Notes: generated by a model not told the origin, from the letters alone. Positions 36,797-47,353 are shown, counted from the first letter of the stretch. The stretch is 64,000 nucleotides of DNA from Ursus arctos (GCF_023065955.2 NW_026622768.1:1-64000); one strand, 5' to 3'. Numbers and translations: made by a program.

Positions 36797-36858
36797 TTAA
36801 CCATCCCTTCGCTGCAGTGTAAAGAACTTAACCATCCCTTCGCTGCAGTGTAAAGAAC
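36797..36858 (+). repeat. Perfect 31-bp tandem duplication
   Basis: The unit (TTAACCATCCCTTCGCTGCA plus 11 bp) occurs at 36797-36827 and 36828-36858 with no mismatch. Confidence 0.97.
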
Positions 36859-36877
36859 GGACAAGATTAGAAAAGTG

Positions 36878-37084
36878 GGGGCGCCTGGGTGGCTCAGTCG
36901 TTAAGCGTCTGCCTTCGGCTCAGGGCGTGATCCCAGCGATCTGGGATCGAGCCCCACATCAGGCTCCTCTGCTGGGGGCCTGCTTCTTCCTCTCCCACTC
37001 CCCCTGCTTGTGTGTTACCTCTCTCGCTGGCTGTCTCTCTCTGTCAAATAAATAAATAAAATCTTAAAAAAAAAAAAAAAAAGG
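36878..37084 (+). mobile_element. SINEC upstream of ZNF483, 11-bp TSD
   Basis: TSD TTAGAAAAGTG at 36867-36877 and 37085-37095. It lies 20 bp from a perfect 31-bp tandem duplication and splits an older repeat. Confidence 0.96.
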
Positions 37085-37490
37085 TTAGAAAAGTGCATTC
37101 AACAGGCTATTGCAGTAACCCAGGGGAGGCATGATGGTGTTCTGGAGCATGGTGGCAGGTGTGAAATTAATAAAATTACTATTTGTTCAAATGCAACTTG
37201 TGGCATTAATTATGGGTTGCATTGAATGCATCACTGGTATGCTTCTGCAGTGGGTTTTTCCAGCCTGGATTTCAGGGAAGGGCAGAAAGAAGAAGGAGGA
37301 GGGATGGTTTGAGGTGACCAAGGAGACCGAGCATCAAAAACCTGAAAACCTGAGATGGTTCCAGGCCTTTAGGCCTCTGGCGCAGCAATAATTCTCTGGG
37401 CGAGCCCACCAGCCGTTTCCCAATGACCATGCGCAACAGGCCAGGTGGGAGCCTATGGAAAACACAGGACTCTCGCAAAGCGGGACAAAC

Positions 37491-37509
37491 GCATTCCGGG
37501 AATCGTAGT
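37491..37509 (-). promoter_or_regulatory. ZNF143/SBS-like motif, ZNF483 promoter
   Basis: On the minus strand the site reads ACTACGATTCCCGGAATGC, which matches the ZNF143/SBS consensus ACTACAATTCCCAGAATGC at all but two positions. It lies about 120 bp upstream of the predicted first-exon donor, a usual position for this motif. Function is inferred. Confidence 0.65.
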
Positions 37510-37519
37510 TCTGCGCCTT

Positions 37520-37627
37520 TACGCAGGCGCAGTGGCCCCTCGCCGGCTTGCGCGCGCAGCTCCTGCAGGACCAGTTTCTAGAAGCTCATTGCGGTGGCGA
37601 TGGTTCTGACTGCGGGTGCTGATGCAG
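37520..37627 (+). other. ZNF483: ZNF483 non-coding first exon (predicted; 5' end unknown)
   Basis: A donor-like sequence GATGCAG/GTAGCG ends a candidate exon at 37627. It is in the promoter region and would splice to the acceptor at 39237. The 5' boundary given is nominal. Confidence 0.4.
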
Positions 37628-39237
37628 GTAGCGGTTGTCCCGGGCCCCTGATTTGGGGGCCGCGGCCGGCTCTCCGGTTCCAAGGATGCACCCGGAGCGG
37701 GGTGGGTGGGGAGCCGAGCGACCTCACCGTGCACTCCCGATGCCGCAGCTTGGGGGGGGGGGGCGGGTAGGTGGGCACTGTCCTGAATGATGGAGCTTTC
37801 CTCCATCCCTTCCCTGCCCTTACGGTCCTGCAACTTGGGGACGCGGGCATTTTGGGCGGGAAAGTTCTTTGATGTGTGCGCGTAGGGGAAGGGAGCTATG
37901 CGGTAACTGCAGGATGTTTAGCAGCATCCGCTGTACGCGCCAGGTAGGTACGAGTAGCGCGCCTCCTCCAGTCGTGATAACCAAAATGTCTTCAGCGCCC
38001 CCCTCCCTTTGAGAACTTCTCTCTGCCTGCGTCACATTTTCGCGGAGCCTCTGTTGTAGGCTCCCTGGAGACCGAGACGAGTGTCTAGTCACCGCACAGC
38101 CCCAGGTGCTCAGCGCGGCGCAGGTACTCCGTAGGCGCCTAATATTTGGCGGAGGAATAAGTGACGTCATGCATACGTGTGAGCCAGGCTCTGTGCTCGG
38201 AGATGGGAAATTACTGGTGTTATAGTTGCAACAGGAGGAGAGAGTGCTTTCACCTGCCGCATTGTAGCGCATCTCACTCAGGCTGTATTGTCATTTCCTG
38301 GGTGTTGTCTGAGGGTGGGGACCCTGCCACATCTGTCCACGCGTGTCTCCATAGTGTCCTGATGTTCAGTTATTTGCAGCATGAAAGAACGCACGTAGCA
38401 CAGGATAGGTTCTGTGCAAAAGAGCACCTGGGGATCAGAGAAAGCTTTGTACAAGAGGTGACAGTTGAAAGGAGTCAAGTTTTAACGGATGAGTAAAAGT
38501 TTGGTAGGAGAGGGAAAGAAGGCAGCTTTCAAGGAGAGGGAAGGGCCCAGTGAAAGGATGGAAGGGGAGAGAGGGTGTGTGGAAATGGGGACATTCTTTC
38601 TGGCTGCAGCCCCCATCAGGGGCAGCTAGAGCTCGAGAGGTGAGGTCTTTAGGGCAGGGTCTCTAGCTCATCATGCATGGCCTCTGCATTTGAATTTTAC
38701 CTTGGTACAGATGGGGGGGGGGGGTTTGACCCAGGTGTGCATATTAGAAGGCATCCTTAGGCTGCAGTGTGACTGAATTGAAACCTGTACATGGGTAGCT
38801 TAAGTAGGATAGAATGGAGAGGTTCTTAGGAAATAAAACCGCCAGAACTTGGTTATTGATTATGAGAAATTTGAGAGGCAAATAGGAAATCAGGCTGGTA
38901 AGTTGAGCACCTGGTGGGAAGTGGGTGGCCCTTCACTGCAATAGTTCAGGAGCTGATAAATAACTTTGTGCCTGGATTCTCTTGTAGCCGTGAGCCTTTT
39001 CTTATGTGTTTTACTTATGAGGAGTATTTAGTTTGAAGAAATTGTTTTCTTGGAGGGTATCTTTAATTACTGTTAAATAACTCCTCCGCTTCTCACGTAG
39101 ACCTTTAATGTAGCAGCTGGGCAGGGCTGTTCTAGGCTTCTAGATACACGCATGTCTACATATATCTGAACCAATCCAAGAACTATGTTCTTAGGAGTAA
39201 TAATTTGTTTTGCTTAATATCTTCTATTTCTTGACAG
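37628..39237 (+). other. ZNF483: ZNF483 predicted intron 1
   Basis: The interval from the candidate donor at 37628 to the AG acceptor at 39236-39237. It holds a G-run near 37751, a MER20-like relic and an old repeat-like stretch near 38440-38560. No other feature is recognised. Confidence 0.45.
37905..38018 (-). mobile_element. MER20-like hAT relic in ZNF483 intron 1
   Basis: CAGGATGTTTAGCAGCATCC, then CCAGTCGTGATAACCAAAAT and TTTGAGAACTTCT follow antisense MER20 order. Confidence 0.7.
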
Positions 39238-39392
39238 TTGCTGCAAGACCATAAGCTGAATGCTTGGAACCCTTGATATTTCACTGTCTATAGTGCCTGT
39301 TGGTGGACTGTACTGATAATTCAACTAGAGTCTAAAGGGAATTGGGTTCCTGCTGCTGATACACATTGCAGGCTGTGGTATCCTTGAAGAAG

Positions 39393-39780
39393 ATGACAGC
39401 CATCTCCCCAGACCCTCACACTCTGGCCTCAAGTGAACCAAGCAAGGTCCTAAGCATGGATACTCCTGGGGATCAAGAAGCCATCCTGAGAGGAGACAGT
39501 ACTGACCCAGAGACTTTCAGACAGAGATTCAGGTGGTTTTGTTACTCAGAAGCAGCTGGACCCAGAAAAGCCCTGAATCAGCTCTGGGATCTCTGCATTC
39601 GGTGGCTGAGACCAGACATCCACACGAAAGAGCAGATTTTGGAGCTTTTGGTGTTTGAGCAATTCCTGACCATTCTGCCCGGGGAGATCAGGATTTGGGT
39701 AAAGTCACAGCATCCTGAGAGTAGTGAGGAAGTGGTGACCCTAATAGAGGATTTGACCCCAATGCTTGAAGAAAAGGAAG
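39393..39780 (+). CDS. ZNF483: ZNF483 coding exon 1 (SCAN domain)
   Basis: The ATG at 39393 has A at -3. The exon encodes the SCAN domain (from [14 protein letters not shown] to [10 protein letters not shown]) and ends MLEEKE plus one base, at a GTGAGA donor (39781). An acceptor (TTGACAG, AG at 39236-39237) places the exon start at 39238, so about 155 bp of 5' UTR are in this exon. Confidence 0.92.
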
Positions 39781-42700
39781 GTGAGATTTATAGATGGCGG
39801 GAGGAAGAGGGAGCAGTCTTCTCAAGGTGTGAAAGTAAACTCCCCCAAAGAAAGCAACTGATTGCTAAAAAGGAGTCTAAGTTTGGGGTTGGAACTGGCT
39901 TTGGATCAGCCCTGACTTTTACGGTGTAATCGTGGGCAAGCTATGCAACCTCTCAGAACCTTCTTCTTCTTTTTTTTTTTAATCTTTACGAGGGTTAAAC
40001 TTGATAAGGTATAATACTAATTTCTTTCCTTTCAGCCTTGAGTAAAAGGGAATCTTAGAACACGGGAAATTACCTGAAAATGTGGGGACTCACAAGCATA
40101 TCATCCAGCCCAGGCCTTAACTTTTGCCTCCACTGTGTGTGGGAGCAAGTTTGTAGATTGGGGTGCCCGGTATCCGTGATGATGGAAATGCATTCTGTGC
40201 TGTTTGGCACTGCAGGTTAAGCCTCTGAAATGTAACAAGGGCAAATAAGGAAATGAATCTTAAATTTAAATGGCTGTAGGTGGCAAGCAGCTACGCTATT
40301 GGATAGTACGATTTCCACAGCATCGGGGGAGGAACAGCTGACCTACAGTTTTATAATTACATTATTATACATATACACATGCTTAAAACATAAATTGAAT
40401 TATATCTTCGTAAAATATTGATAAAAAGACTTCTAGGGTGGCTAGCCCTTTGAGGTCATGTGGTTCAACTTTTATAAAATCCCTCTAATATGCTACAAGT
40501 GTTCCGAATATGTGGAGCGGACGAGCTACCGTAAGGCTCTCAGTACATTCATAGGACAGTTTATATTCCACCAAGAGTTCCATGGTAGGAAAATGGCATT
40601 TACCTCCACAGAGTTAGGTTGTGGTGACACAGCTAATTGGTATGTTCGACATTGGGGTTTCCTGACTTCTCTGACTTGTCATGGCAACACAGTGCTTCTC
40701 CAAAATTAGGGCCTCTGTGTGGAAGCCTCTTGCAATAAAAAAGTTCGTGAATTAATTGCTTTAGCACTCTGTAAGAACAGTTTCCTTAGAAGAGTCCCTT
40801 CTACATAATTCTGATTCTTAATTCCTCTTGATTATCTAATCAATACGCTGTCTAAGATTCTCTTCATAAGAAAGTAAAGCCTGATTTAAAAAATACTTAA
40901 CCCTTATCAGAAGAAGATCTGTTGACATCTCAAGGTATATAATCTCTTTAGTTGATATGTTCAGGTTCCTCATTTCCCTCTTTAGGCATCTGCTGGTGAC
41001 CGCAGAAGAGGTGCGTGTTCCTGAGACCAGCCCCATGCTTTCATTCGAGAAGTGACTCTCTGCGAGGCACTGTGCTAGGACTATGAAGAAAACAAATTAA
41101 TACATAAAACAAATATGCTGTTTTATATTAATACAGCCTGTGAATATTTTAAAAATAACTTATGCAAATTAAACACATTAAAACTGTAGGTGTGTGGATT
41201 GAATGAAATCAATTATTGTGAGCTTAGGGATTGAAAGGCTATTTTGTGGAGTAGGGGAAAAACTTGGATTTTAAAAAGAGAGTGTATGTGGCTTTTATCT
41301 CTGTTTTAAAAAGAGTGGGAAAAACTTTGTTTCTTCTGACCTTTTTCTCCAAAGAAACATGTATAAGAATTTCTAGCCTGAGGAATGCATTTGAAAGACT
41401 AGAGTGTTCTTTCCCACCCCCCGTTCCTAGATCCAGTCTCTCAAGAGTCTGTTATTTCCCAAGAGGAGAACCCTGAAGAAAATAAAGTGGTTTCTGTCCT
41501 TCCAAGTACTGAGTCCCAGGTAAGCTTCCTTTCACTGGTTTTCATTCTTAAGTGAATTACTTGCTGAGCTCCTACAGAGTGGTATAAAGATACTAGAATG
41601 ATGAAGACAGTTTCCTTCACATTCTTCACATTCTTCGAACTCATTCTTCAGATGCTGTTTTATTTCAGTTACCAGAATTTGTCACAGGTCTGACTCTAAG
41701 AAAAACAACAACAAAAAGTTTACTAAAATTCTACAGTTATTCTTGATAAAGTTAGTCAAGTGGAAATAGAATTATATTTCCTTAAAACAATTTTAAAAAA
41801 TCTCCAGCTGAGCGGTGTTGGAAAATAAAAAGCATCTCTCACAATGCCTGTAAAAAGATAAGGATGTCTAATCATGCTGCTGTTAATGAGTAGTTTTTGA
41901 ATATTCTAGCCAATGCAGTAAGATAAGAAGGGAATGAGGTAAGTATTGGTATGAAAGAGACAAATGTGTTATTTGCAGATAACATGGTCTATTTGGAAAA
42001 CCTCTGAGAATCAACTGAACAAGTACTAAAACTCATAATTGAGAAAAGGAGCTAGTTACAAATCAGAATAACTTGTAATCAGTTAAAAATCACTTAGAAA
42101 AACATTTTTTTAAAGATTTTACTTATTTGAGAGAGAGAACACATGTGCACGCACGCATGAGCAGCGGGGATCAGCAGAGGGGAGAGAGAAGAAGGCTCTT
42201 CACTGAGCAGGGAACCCGGATGCAGGGCTTTACCAGGATCCTGGGATCATGACATGAGCCAAAGGCAGACGCTTAACTGAGCCACCCAGACACCCTGGGA
42301 AAAAAAATTCTTATTCACAGTTGTAATTAATACTGCTATCGTAGACTGATAATGGCTCCCCAAAATATGTCCACTTCCTGATCTCTAGAACCTGTGAATG
42401 TTAATCCAATGCAAAAAGACTGTATTTTATGTGTTTGTTAGGAATCCATGACATTCAAGGATGTGATCGTGAGCTTTTCCAGAGGAGAGTGGAGGAGGCT
42501 GGAGCCTTTTCAGAAGGAGCTCTATAAGGAAGTGCTACTGGAGAACTTTAGGAACCTAGAGTTTCTGGGTAAAGATACCTCTTTATGATCTAACATATAA
42601 GCTGTGTACCTTTTTGTCCCCTATTATTGAAAGATAAGTGCTATTAACTATATTGGCTGGGCATGCAGGGGTGATAACGACTAATCCTAAAAGTGGGTTC

Positions 42701-45700
42701 TGAAAATGTACTTTTCTGCAATGTTTTCTCCAAAAAAGCATTTCCGCTTCATTGAACTGGAAATGTTGAGTATCACTGTGCTGTTTTCAAGGACATACCT
42801 TCCCCAGTTCCTCATATTCCAGGATTAATGTCTGTATTTGACAGCATCTTCTCTTTCCTGGAGAACCAGAGGCTGTGTGTGAATGTTGGAACATCTTCAT
42901 CCTGTGCAGAAACAGTCATTTTTTTCATTCTTTTCTCTATGAGCAGGATTTCCAGTTTCCAAATTAGATTTGATTTCCCAGTTTAAGTGGGTTGAACTGC
43001 CATGGCTGCTGGAAAAAGAAATCGCAAAAGGCTCCAGACCAGGTGAGTTGGTGAAAAGCAAAGAAATTAAAACAGTTGCTTAAACAAGTCATTTGTGAAG
43101 AGCTTTTGAAATGTTGGGTGGGCTAGATGCTAAAATAGAAAGGTTGACTAGAGTAGACCCTTGCTTTCCTGGAATATTCATTTGAGCGGAGAGACCATTC
43201 GTGTAGGTCCCCTGAGAGGTAGATGCCAAGACATGATTAGCTATGCCAGGGACTTAGTGGGGAGAATTGCAGTGAGGGAAATGGGGAGACCTGTCAGGGC
43301 ATAAGGTGGGTGTGACACCTGTGAATGAGAGAGGGAAGGAAGGAAGGCTGGGTAGGAAGTGTCTTAGACTGATGTGCAGTGTTTTGTTTTTTAAGTATTT
43401 GAGAGCGAGAGAGGGACAAGAGAGCATGAGTTGGGGGGGGAGGGGCAGAGGGAGAAGCAGACTCCCTGCTGAGCAGGGAGCTCAATGTTGGACTCCATCC
43501 CATCATGAGCTGAGCTGAAGGCAGGTACCTAGCCAACTGAGCCACCCAGGCGCATGATGTGCCGTTTAGGAAAGTTTTGGCAAGGCCAAAGAAGAGTTCT
43601 CCAGCTGGAGTCGCCTATCAGGAGTACTGTGTCTCTGGGCTGCCCAGGTGTACCTGCCGTACTTGCCATTGCCTGGGAGCAGCTGTGGGAAAGTGGCCTT
43701 GGCGGGAATGCCGTGGTGGAATCAGAGAGCAGCCATGGGGGCTGTTAAGTAAGCACTGCAGAGCTGGAGATCTGAGCAGTGCATTTCTGGGAATGCCATA
43801 ATACAGATATCAAAGCACACAGTGTTAGTAATGGGATGTATGCTGTACTAACAGCCGTATAACGTTGAAGTTGAACTTTGAAGGAAAAGGAGGAATTCAT
43901 CCAGCGGACAGCATGGAAAGTATAATCTCATTTTTGTTAAAAGGAAAAAAACGTACATATATGTGTATAGATACAGATAGATTTTTTAATGTCTGGAGAA
44001 CATTCACATTAACCCTGGTCATCTTCGAGGGATTACGTTTTTTCTTTGTCCTTCTATTTTAAAATTTAGCAGTAAATTTCAAGAAAAATTTTAGCAGTAA
44101 ATATATTAACTTTACATTTAAAAAATAAGTTATTGTTTATATATCAATACCTTGTTGGTTTTTTTTTTTTAAGGAAAAAACCCTGTAATTTCACTTAGCT
44201 CTATTCCATCTTAACCAAAGTCAACCTGTTGGCTGTTTTCAGTATAGATGCCCAATGAAAGGATATTATGTTTAATACAAATGATGTAAATATGCACCCC
44301 TCTCCTGCATAAGCATTATGTAGATGTACAACTTGTTTAAAAAGTTATTTACAACAGACTGGAGAAAAAACTTTTTTGATAGACAAAGCAGAGTCGGTAG
44401 CTATAATTTAGAAAATACTTTAGCAAATCAATAAGGAACGCTGAGCCTGTTAGAAAGATGGGCAAAGAACTTGAGCAGATAGCTGACAAAATTAAAAGTA
44501 ACCGACAAAACTAAACTTTAAATTGCTGTAAACTTGAAAAAAATGTTCCAACTCACCAGTCAACAATGAAATATACATTTAAAGCAACAGTATGGAGGCG
44601 CCCGAGTGGCATAGTTGGTTAAGCCTCCAACTCTTTGGTTTTGACTCAGGTCATGATCTCAGGGTCCTGAGATCGAGCCTCACATCGGGCTCCACGTTCA
44701 GCGGGAAGTCTGCTTGAGCTTCTGTCACCCTGTCCCTCTACCTCTCCCCCCGTGCACTCTCTCTAAAATAAATAAATAATTCTTTTTAAAAATGCACAGA
44801 CTTTTTAATAATGGTTAACTTCTGGGGAATAGAATTTTGTTTTTTATAGTTAACTCTTTAAAAAATAGTTTTATGAAAGTGATGGTGTGATCTCATGATT
44901 AAGAGTCAAGATGAATGATGTGGTTAATAAGTGAGTTCAAAGTTCGGAGAGGAGTATAGAGTATGGTATTGGAGAAAGCTGTGGGGATTGTGGGACTTGA
45001 ACCCGAGGCTCTGGGTGTTTGTGTTCAGGAAGGTGCTATGAGATTGCATTTGAGGGAGGACAAAGACCGAAGGAATAGGATTGAAAACACAGTAGTGTGA
45101 TAGGGACAGCAAATGGATGCCTGATTAGAGTGAATCCATAAGGTTGACTGTGATAACCTTTGAAAGCCTAACATAGGGAATACTGCATGTCTATGACATT
45201 TTCTATAAACTTAGTGCTACTTGGCTGCTTTGAGAAGCAGTGTGGTATAGGGATCAAAAGTATGGGCTTTGGTGTCAGAATAGATGAAAAATCTGGTTCT
45301 GTCACTTAGAACACGTGTGACTTTGGGCATGCTTCTTACACCCTCTGTGCCTAGTTGCCACACCCACAAAACAGGGATAATATCAAGACCAACCTTATAG
45401 GGCTGTTGTGAAAATTAAGGGAGATACAAGTATAGTGCTTGATATGGGGCCTGGCGTTTACTAAGCATTCAATAAACGTTTGCACTGTCATTATTTGGAA
45501 AGAGAATAGAGTGGATTGAGAGAGAGTGCGTTTGTACCTCTTACAGAAATTTGAAATGAGGGTAAGAACTTGCATCTTTATTCTAACTATAAAGCACAAA
45601 CTTTTCATTTTCCCCAATATTTTTCTTAACCCCTATATTTACCTAGTTTCTCTATATTTTTTCCTTCTCTGTTTCCTAAGATTCTGAAAATCATCCAAGA

Positions 45701-47353
45701 CATATTCATATCGTTTATAGTCATTCCTTCATCTCTTCCTGTCTCAATCCCAGATAGGACAGCTTCCTTCATTGCAAACAGGACACATTCTATTTGTTAT
45801 TTCTTTTAGAGTGTGAACCTAGAGGTGAATTGAAGGAATCCTCTCGAAATCAAGATGTTCTTCTGGAAGAATCTACTTTAGATAAAATAATAGAAAGATG
45901 CCTAATGGGTGGTAATTATGGCTTGATGGGAGAGTCCCGGAAACGTAGCAGTAAGGAATATTCGCAAGTCACAGGCACACAAAAGAAAACTCATGGGAGA
46001 GGCAGTAAGGGTGAGGAATTTGACCCAGAAAAGAGCCCCTTTGGAAGTAGTTTCAAGCAAACCTCAGATATAATTAAACATCTGAGAGTCTACTTAAGGA
46101 AGAAATCTCGGAGGTATAATGAATGCAAGAAACCCTTCAGTTTTCATTCAGACCTTATTCTGAACCGCAAAGAACACACTGGAGAGAAGCCACGGAAATG
46201 TAATGAAGGCAGAAAAGTCTTAGGTCACTCTTCCTCCCTAACTGAACACCAGAAACATCAGAAAATGCACTTGGGGGGGAAGACCCAAAAGTGCACTAAT
46301 TGTGGGATAGCCTTTACGCGGAGCTCATCCCTTAAGAGAAAAAACTCCTCTATCTGTGAAAAATGTTGGAAAAATTTAAATCAAGATGCAACCTCAGATA
46401 AAGATGAGGGAGCTGAGATGGGAGAGAAGACCCATAAATGTAGCAAATGCGGAAAAGCCTTTGGCTACAGTGCCTCACTGACCAAACATAGGAGAATTCA
46501 CACAGGGGAGAAACCCTACATGTGCAATGAATGTGGAAAAGCTTTCAGTGATAGTTCATCCCTCACGCCACATCACAGAACTCATAGCGGAGAAAAACCC
46601 TACAAATGTGACGACTGTGGAAAAGCTTTCACCCTGAGTGCCCACCTCATCAAACACCAGAGAGTTCATACTGGAGAAAAACCCTATAAATGTAAAGAAT
46701 GCGGGAGACCCTTCAGTGACAGTTCCTCTCTTATTCAACATCAGCGAATTCATACTGGCGAAAAACCCTACACGTGTAACAACTGTGGAAAATCCTTCAG
46801 TCACAGCTCGTCCCTTTCCAAACATCAGAGGATTCATACTGGAGAGAAACCCTATAAATGCGGTGAATGTGGAAAAGCCTTTAGACAGAATTCTTGCCTC
46901 ACTCGACATCAGAGGATCCACACTGGAGAAAAACCCTATTTGTGTAACGACTGCGGGATGACTTTCAGCCATTTTACATCTGTCATTTACCATCAGAGAC
47001 TTCATTCAGGAGAAAAGCCCTACAAGTGTAACCAGTGTGAGAAGGCCTTCCCTACCCATTCACTCCTCAGCCGCCATCAGAGAATTCATACTGGCGTAAA
47101 ACCGTATAAATGTAAAGAATGTGGGAAGTCTTTCAGTCAGAGTTCATCTCTTAACGAGCACCATCGAATTCATACCGGAGAGAAGCCCTATGAATGTAAT
47201 TACTGCGGAGCAACCTTCAGCCGGAGCTCCATCCTCGTCGAGCACCTAAAAATCCATACTGGCAGGAGAGAGTACGAATGTAATGAATGTGAAAAGACAT
47301 TTAAGAGTAACTCAGGCCTCATCAGACATCGGGGATTTCACTCTGGAGAGTAA
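39393..47353 (+). CDS. ZNF483: ZNF483, SCAN-KRAB-C2H2 zinc-finger protein, complete coding sequence in 5 exons
   Basis: Join 39393..39780, 41431..41519, 42442..42568, 42947..43042 and 45810..47353; the phases (1, 0, 1, 1) all agree and every junction has GT/AG. The product is about 747 residues. Order: SCAN domain (residues about 40-124), linker, KRAB-A (about 162-201), KRAB-B (about 203-234), a degenerate-finger region (about 335-420), then 11 regular C2H2 fingers with TGEKPY-type linkers (about 442-745). This order and the finger sequences match human ZNF483 (744 residues) as I remember it. The family acts in the nucleus: SCAN mediates dimerisation, KRAB usually recruits TRIM28, and fingers bind DNA. 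The KRAB-A box is variant (GEW and LLE in place of EEW and MLE), so repression may be weak. As I recall, human genetics has linked the gene to puberty timing. The start is set at 39393 because the upstream in-frame codon at 39366 is TTG. Confidence 0.93.
40165..40315 (+). mobile_element. hAT-Charlie-like non-autonomous relic in ZNF483 intron
   Basis: GTGATGATGGAAATGCATTC and GTGGCAAGCAGCTACGCTAT resemble a Charlie-type repeat; diverged. Confidence 0.5.
40734..40739 (+). terminator. AATAAA signal in ZNF483 intron after the SCAN exon
   Basis: AATAAA about 800 bp past the in-frame stop (39927-39929) reached if the donor at 39781 is not used. It could end a SCAN-only transcript; speculative. Confidence 0.25.
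41431..41519 (+). CDS. ZNF483: ZNF483 coding exon 2 (SCAN-KRAB linker)
   Basis: This 89-bp exon lies between a pyrimidine tract with CTAG acceptor and a GTAAGC donor. It completes an Asp codon and then codes 29 Glu/Ser-rich residues ([17 protein letters not shown]...). The preceding phase (1) and following phase (0) agree with neighbours. Confidence 0.9.
42105..42296 (-). mobile_element. SINEC in ZNF483 intron
   Basis: Antisense to ZNF483; an older diverged copy between coding exons 2 and 3. Confidence 0.9.
42442..42568 (+). CDS. ZNF483: ZNF483 coding exon 3 (KRAB-A box)
   Basis: Between a TTAG acceptor and a GTAAAG donor, this exon encodes a KRAB-A box: [38 protein letters not shown] and the W are kept. 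GEW replaces the usual EEW and LLE replaces MLE, the residues known to contact TRIM28. It starts in phase 0 and ends in phase 1. Confidence 0.92.
42947..43042 (+). CDS. ZNF483: ZNF483 coding exon 4 (KRAB-B-like)
   Basis: Acceptor GAGCAG, donor GTGAGT. It encodes [15 protein letters not shown] and [10 protein letters not shown], a KRAB-B-like segment. It starts and ends in phase 1. Read in the wrong frame it contains stops, so splicing phase fixes the frame. Confidence 0.9.
43383..43555 (-). mobile_element. SINEC in ZNF483 intron
   Basis: Diverged copy; the flanking GATGTGC repeats at 43371 and 43556 suggest a TSD. Confidence 0.88.
43560..45230 (+). other. ZNF483: ZNF483 last intron, left part
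   Basis: Apart from the SINEC at 44594 I recognise nothing in this stretch; short open frames here look random. Confidence 0.6.
44594..44792 (+). mobile_element. SINEC in ZNF483 intron
   Basis: GGAGGCGCCCGAGTGGCATAG head, AATAAATAATTCTT tail. Confidence 0.92.
45232..45496 (+). mobile_element. Near-complete MIR in ZNF483 last intron
   Basis: CAGTGTGGTATAGGGATCAA, ATAGGGCTGTTGTGAAAATT and ACTAAGCATTCAATAAACGT give the full MIR order, about 310 bp before the finger exon. Confidence 0.8.
45810..47353 (+). CDS. ZNF483: ZNF483 coding exon 5 (zinc-finger exon)
   Basis: The acceptor is TTTTAG (AG at 45808-45809) and the stop TAA is 47351-47353. The exon encodes 513 full residues. Eleven regular C2H2 fingers run from about 46433 to the end. 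Helix positions -1,2,3,6 read in order: [44 protein letters not shown]. Before them lie degenerate fingers (about 46115-46365) lacking some Cys or His ligands. The last finger is followed immediately by HSGE-stop. An open frame on the minus strand over 46556-47005 is only the shadow of this repeat array. Confidence 0.95.

Larger units (their letters stand above)
36480..37150. repeat. Old mammalian-wide repeat split by a SINEC
   Basis: GGAATGGGAAGCCTTTGCAG, then after the SINEC GGCTATTGCAGTAACCCAGG: a familiar ancient repeat order, family uncertain. A related stretch seems present near 38440-38560. Confidence 0.5.
25131..37489. other. Intergenic region between ECPAS and ZNF483
   Basis: About 12.4 kb between the two head-to-head promoters, mostly SINEC, L1, L2 and MIR. 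Stretches with nothing recognised include about 25400-25690, 27065-27700, 27960-28850, 29880-30240, 31610-32130, 32250-32700, 34530-35370, 35880-36480 and 37150-37490. No exon was recognised. Confidence 0.75.
37490..37860 (+). promoter_or_regulatory. ZNF483: ZNF483 CpG-rich promoter region
   Basis: This is a GC- and CpG-rich block about 1.8 kb upstream of the ZNF483 start codon. It contains a ZNF143/SBS-like site on the minus strand (37491-37509), NRF1-like GC/CA palindromic pieces near 37518-37530, and a CCAAT-like sequence just upstream near 37416. The exact start site is not visible. Confidence 0.75.

Noticed and set aside
45794..45809. Upstream extension MLFLLE of the finger exon
   Set aside because: The bases are the polypyrimidine tract and AG acceptor of the last intron, and the supposed start is TTG.
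46556..47005. 149-residue minus-strand open frame
   Set aside because: Antisense shadow of the ZNF483 finger array.
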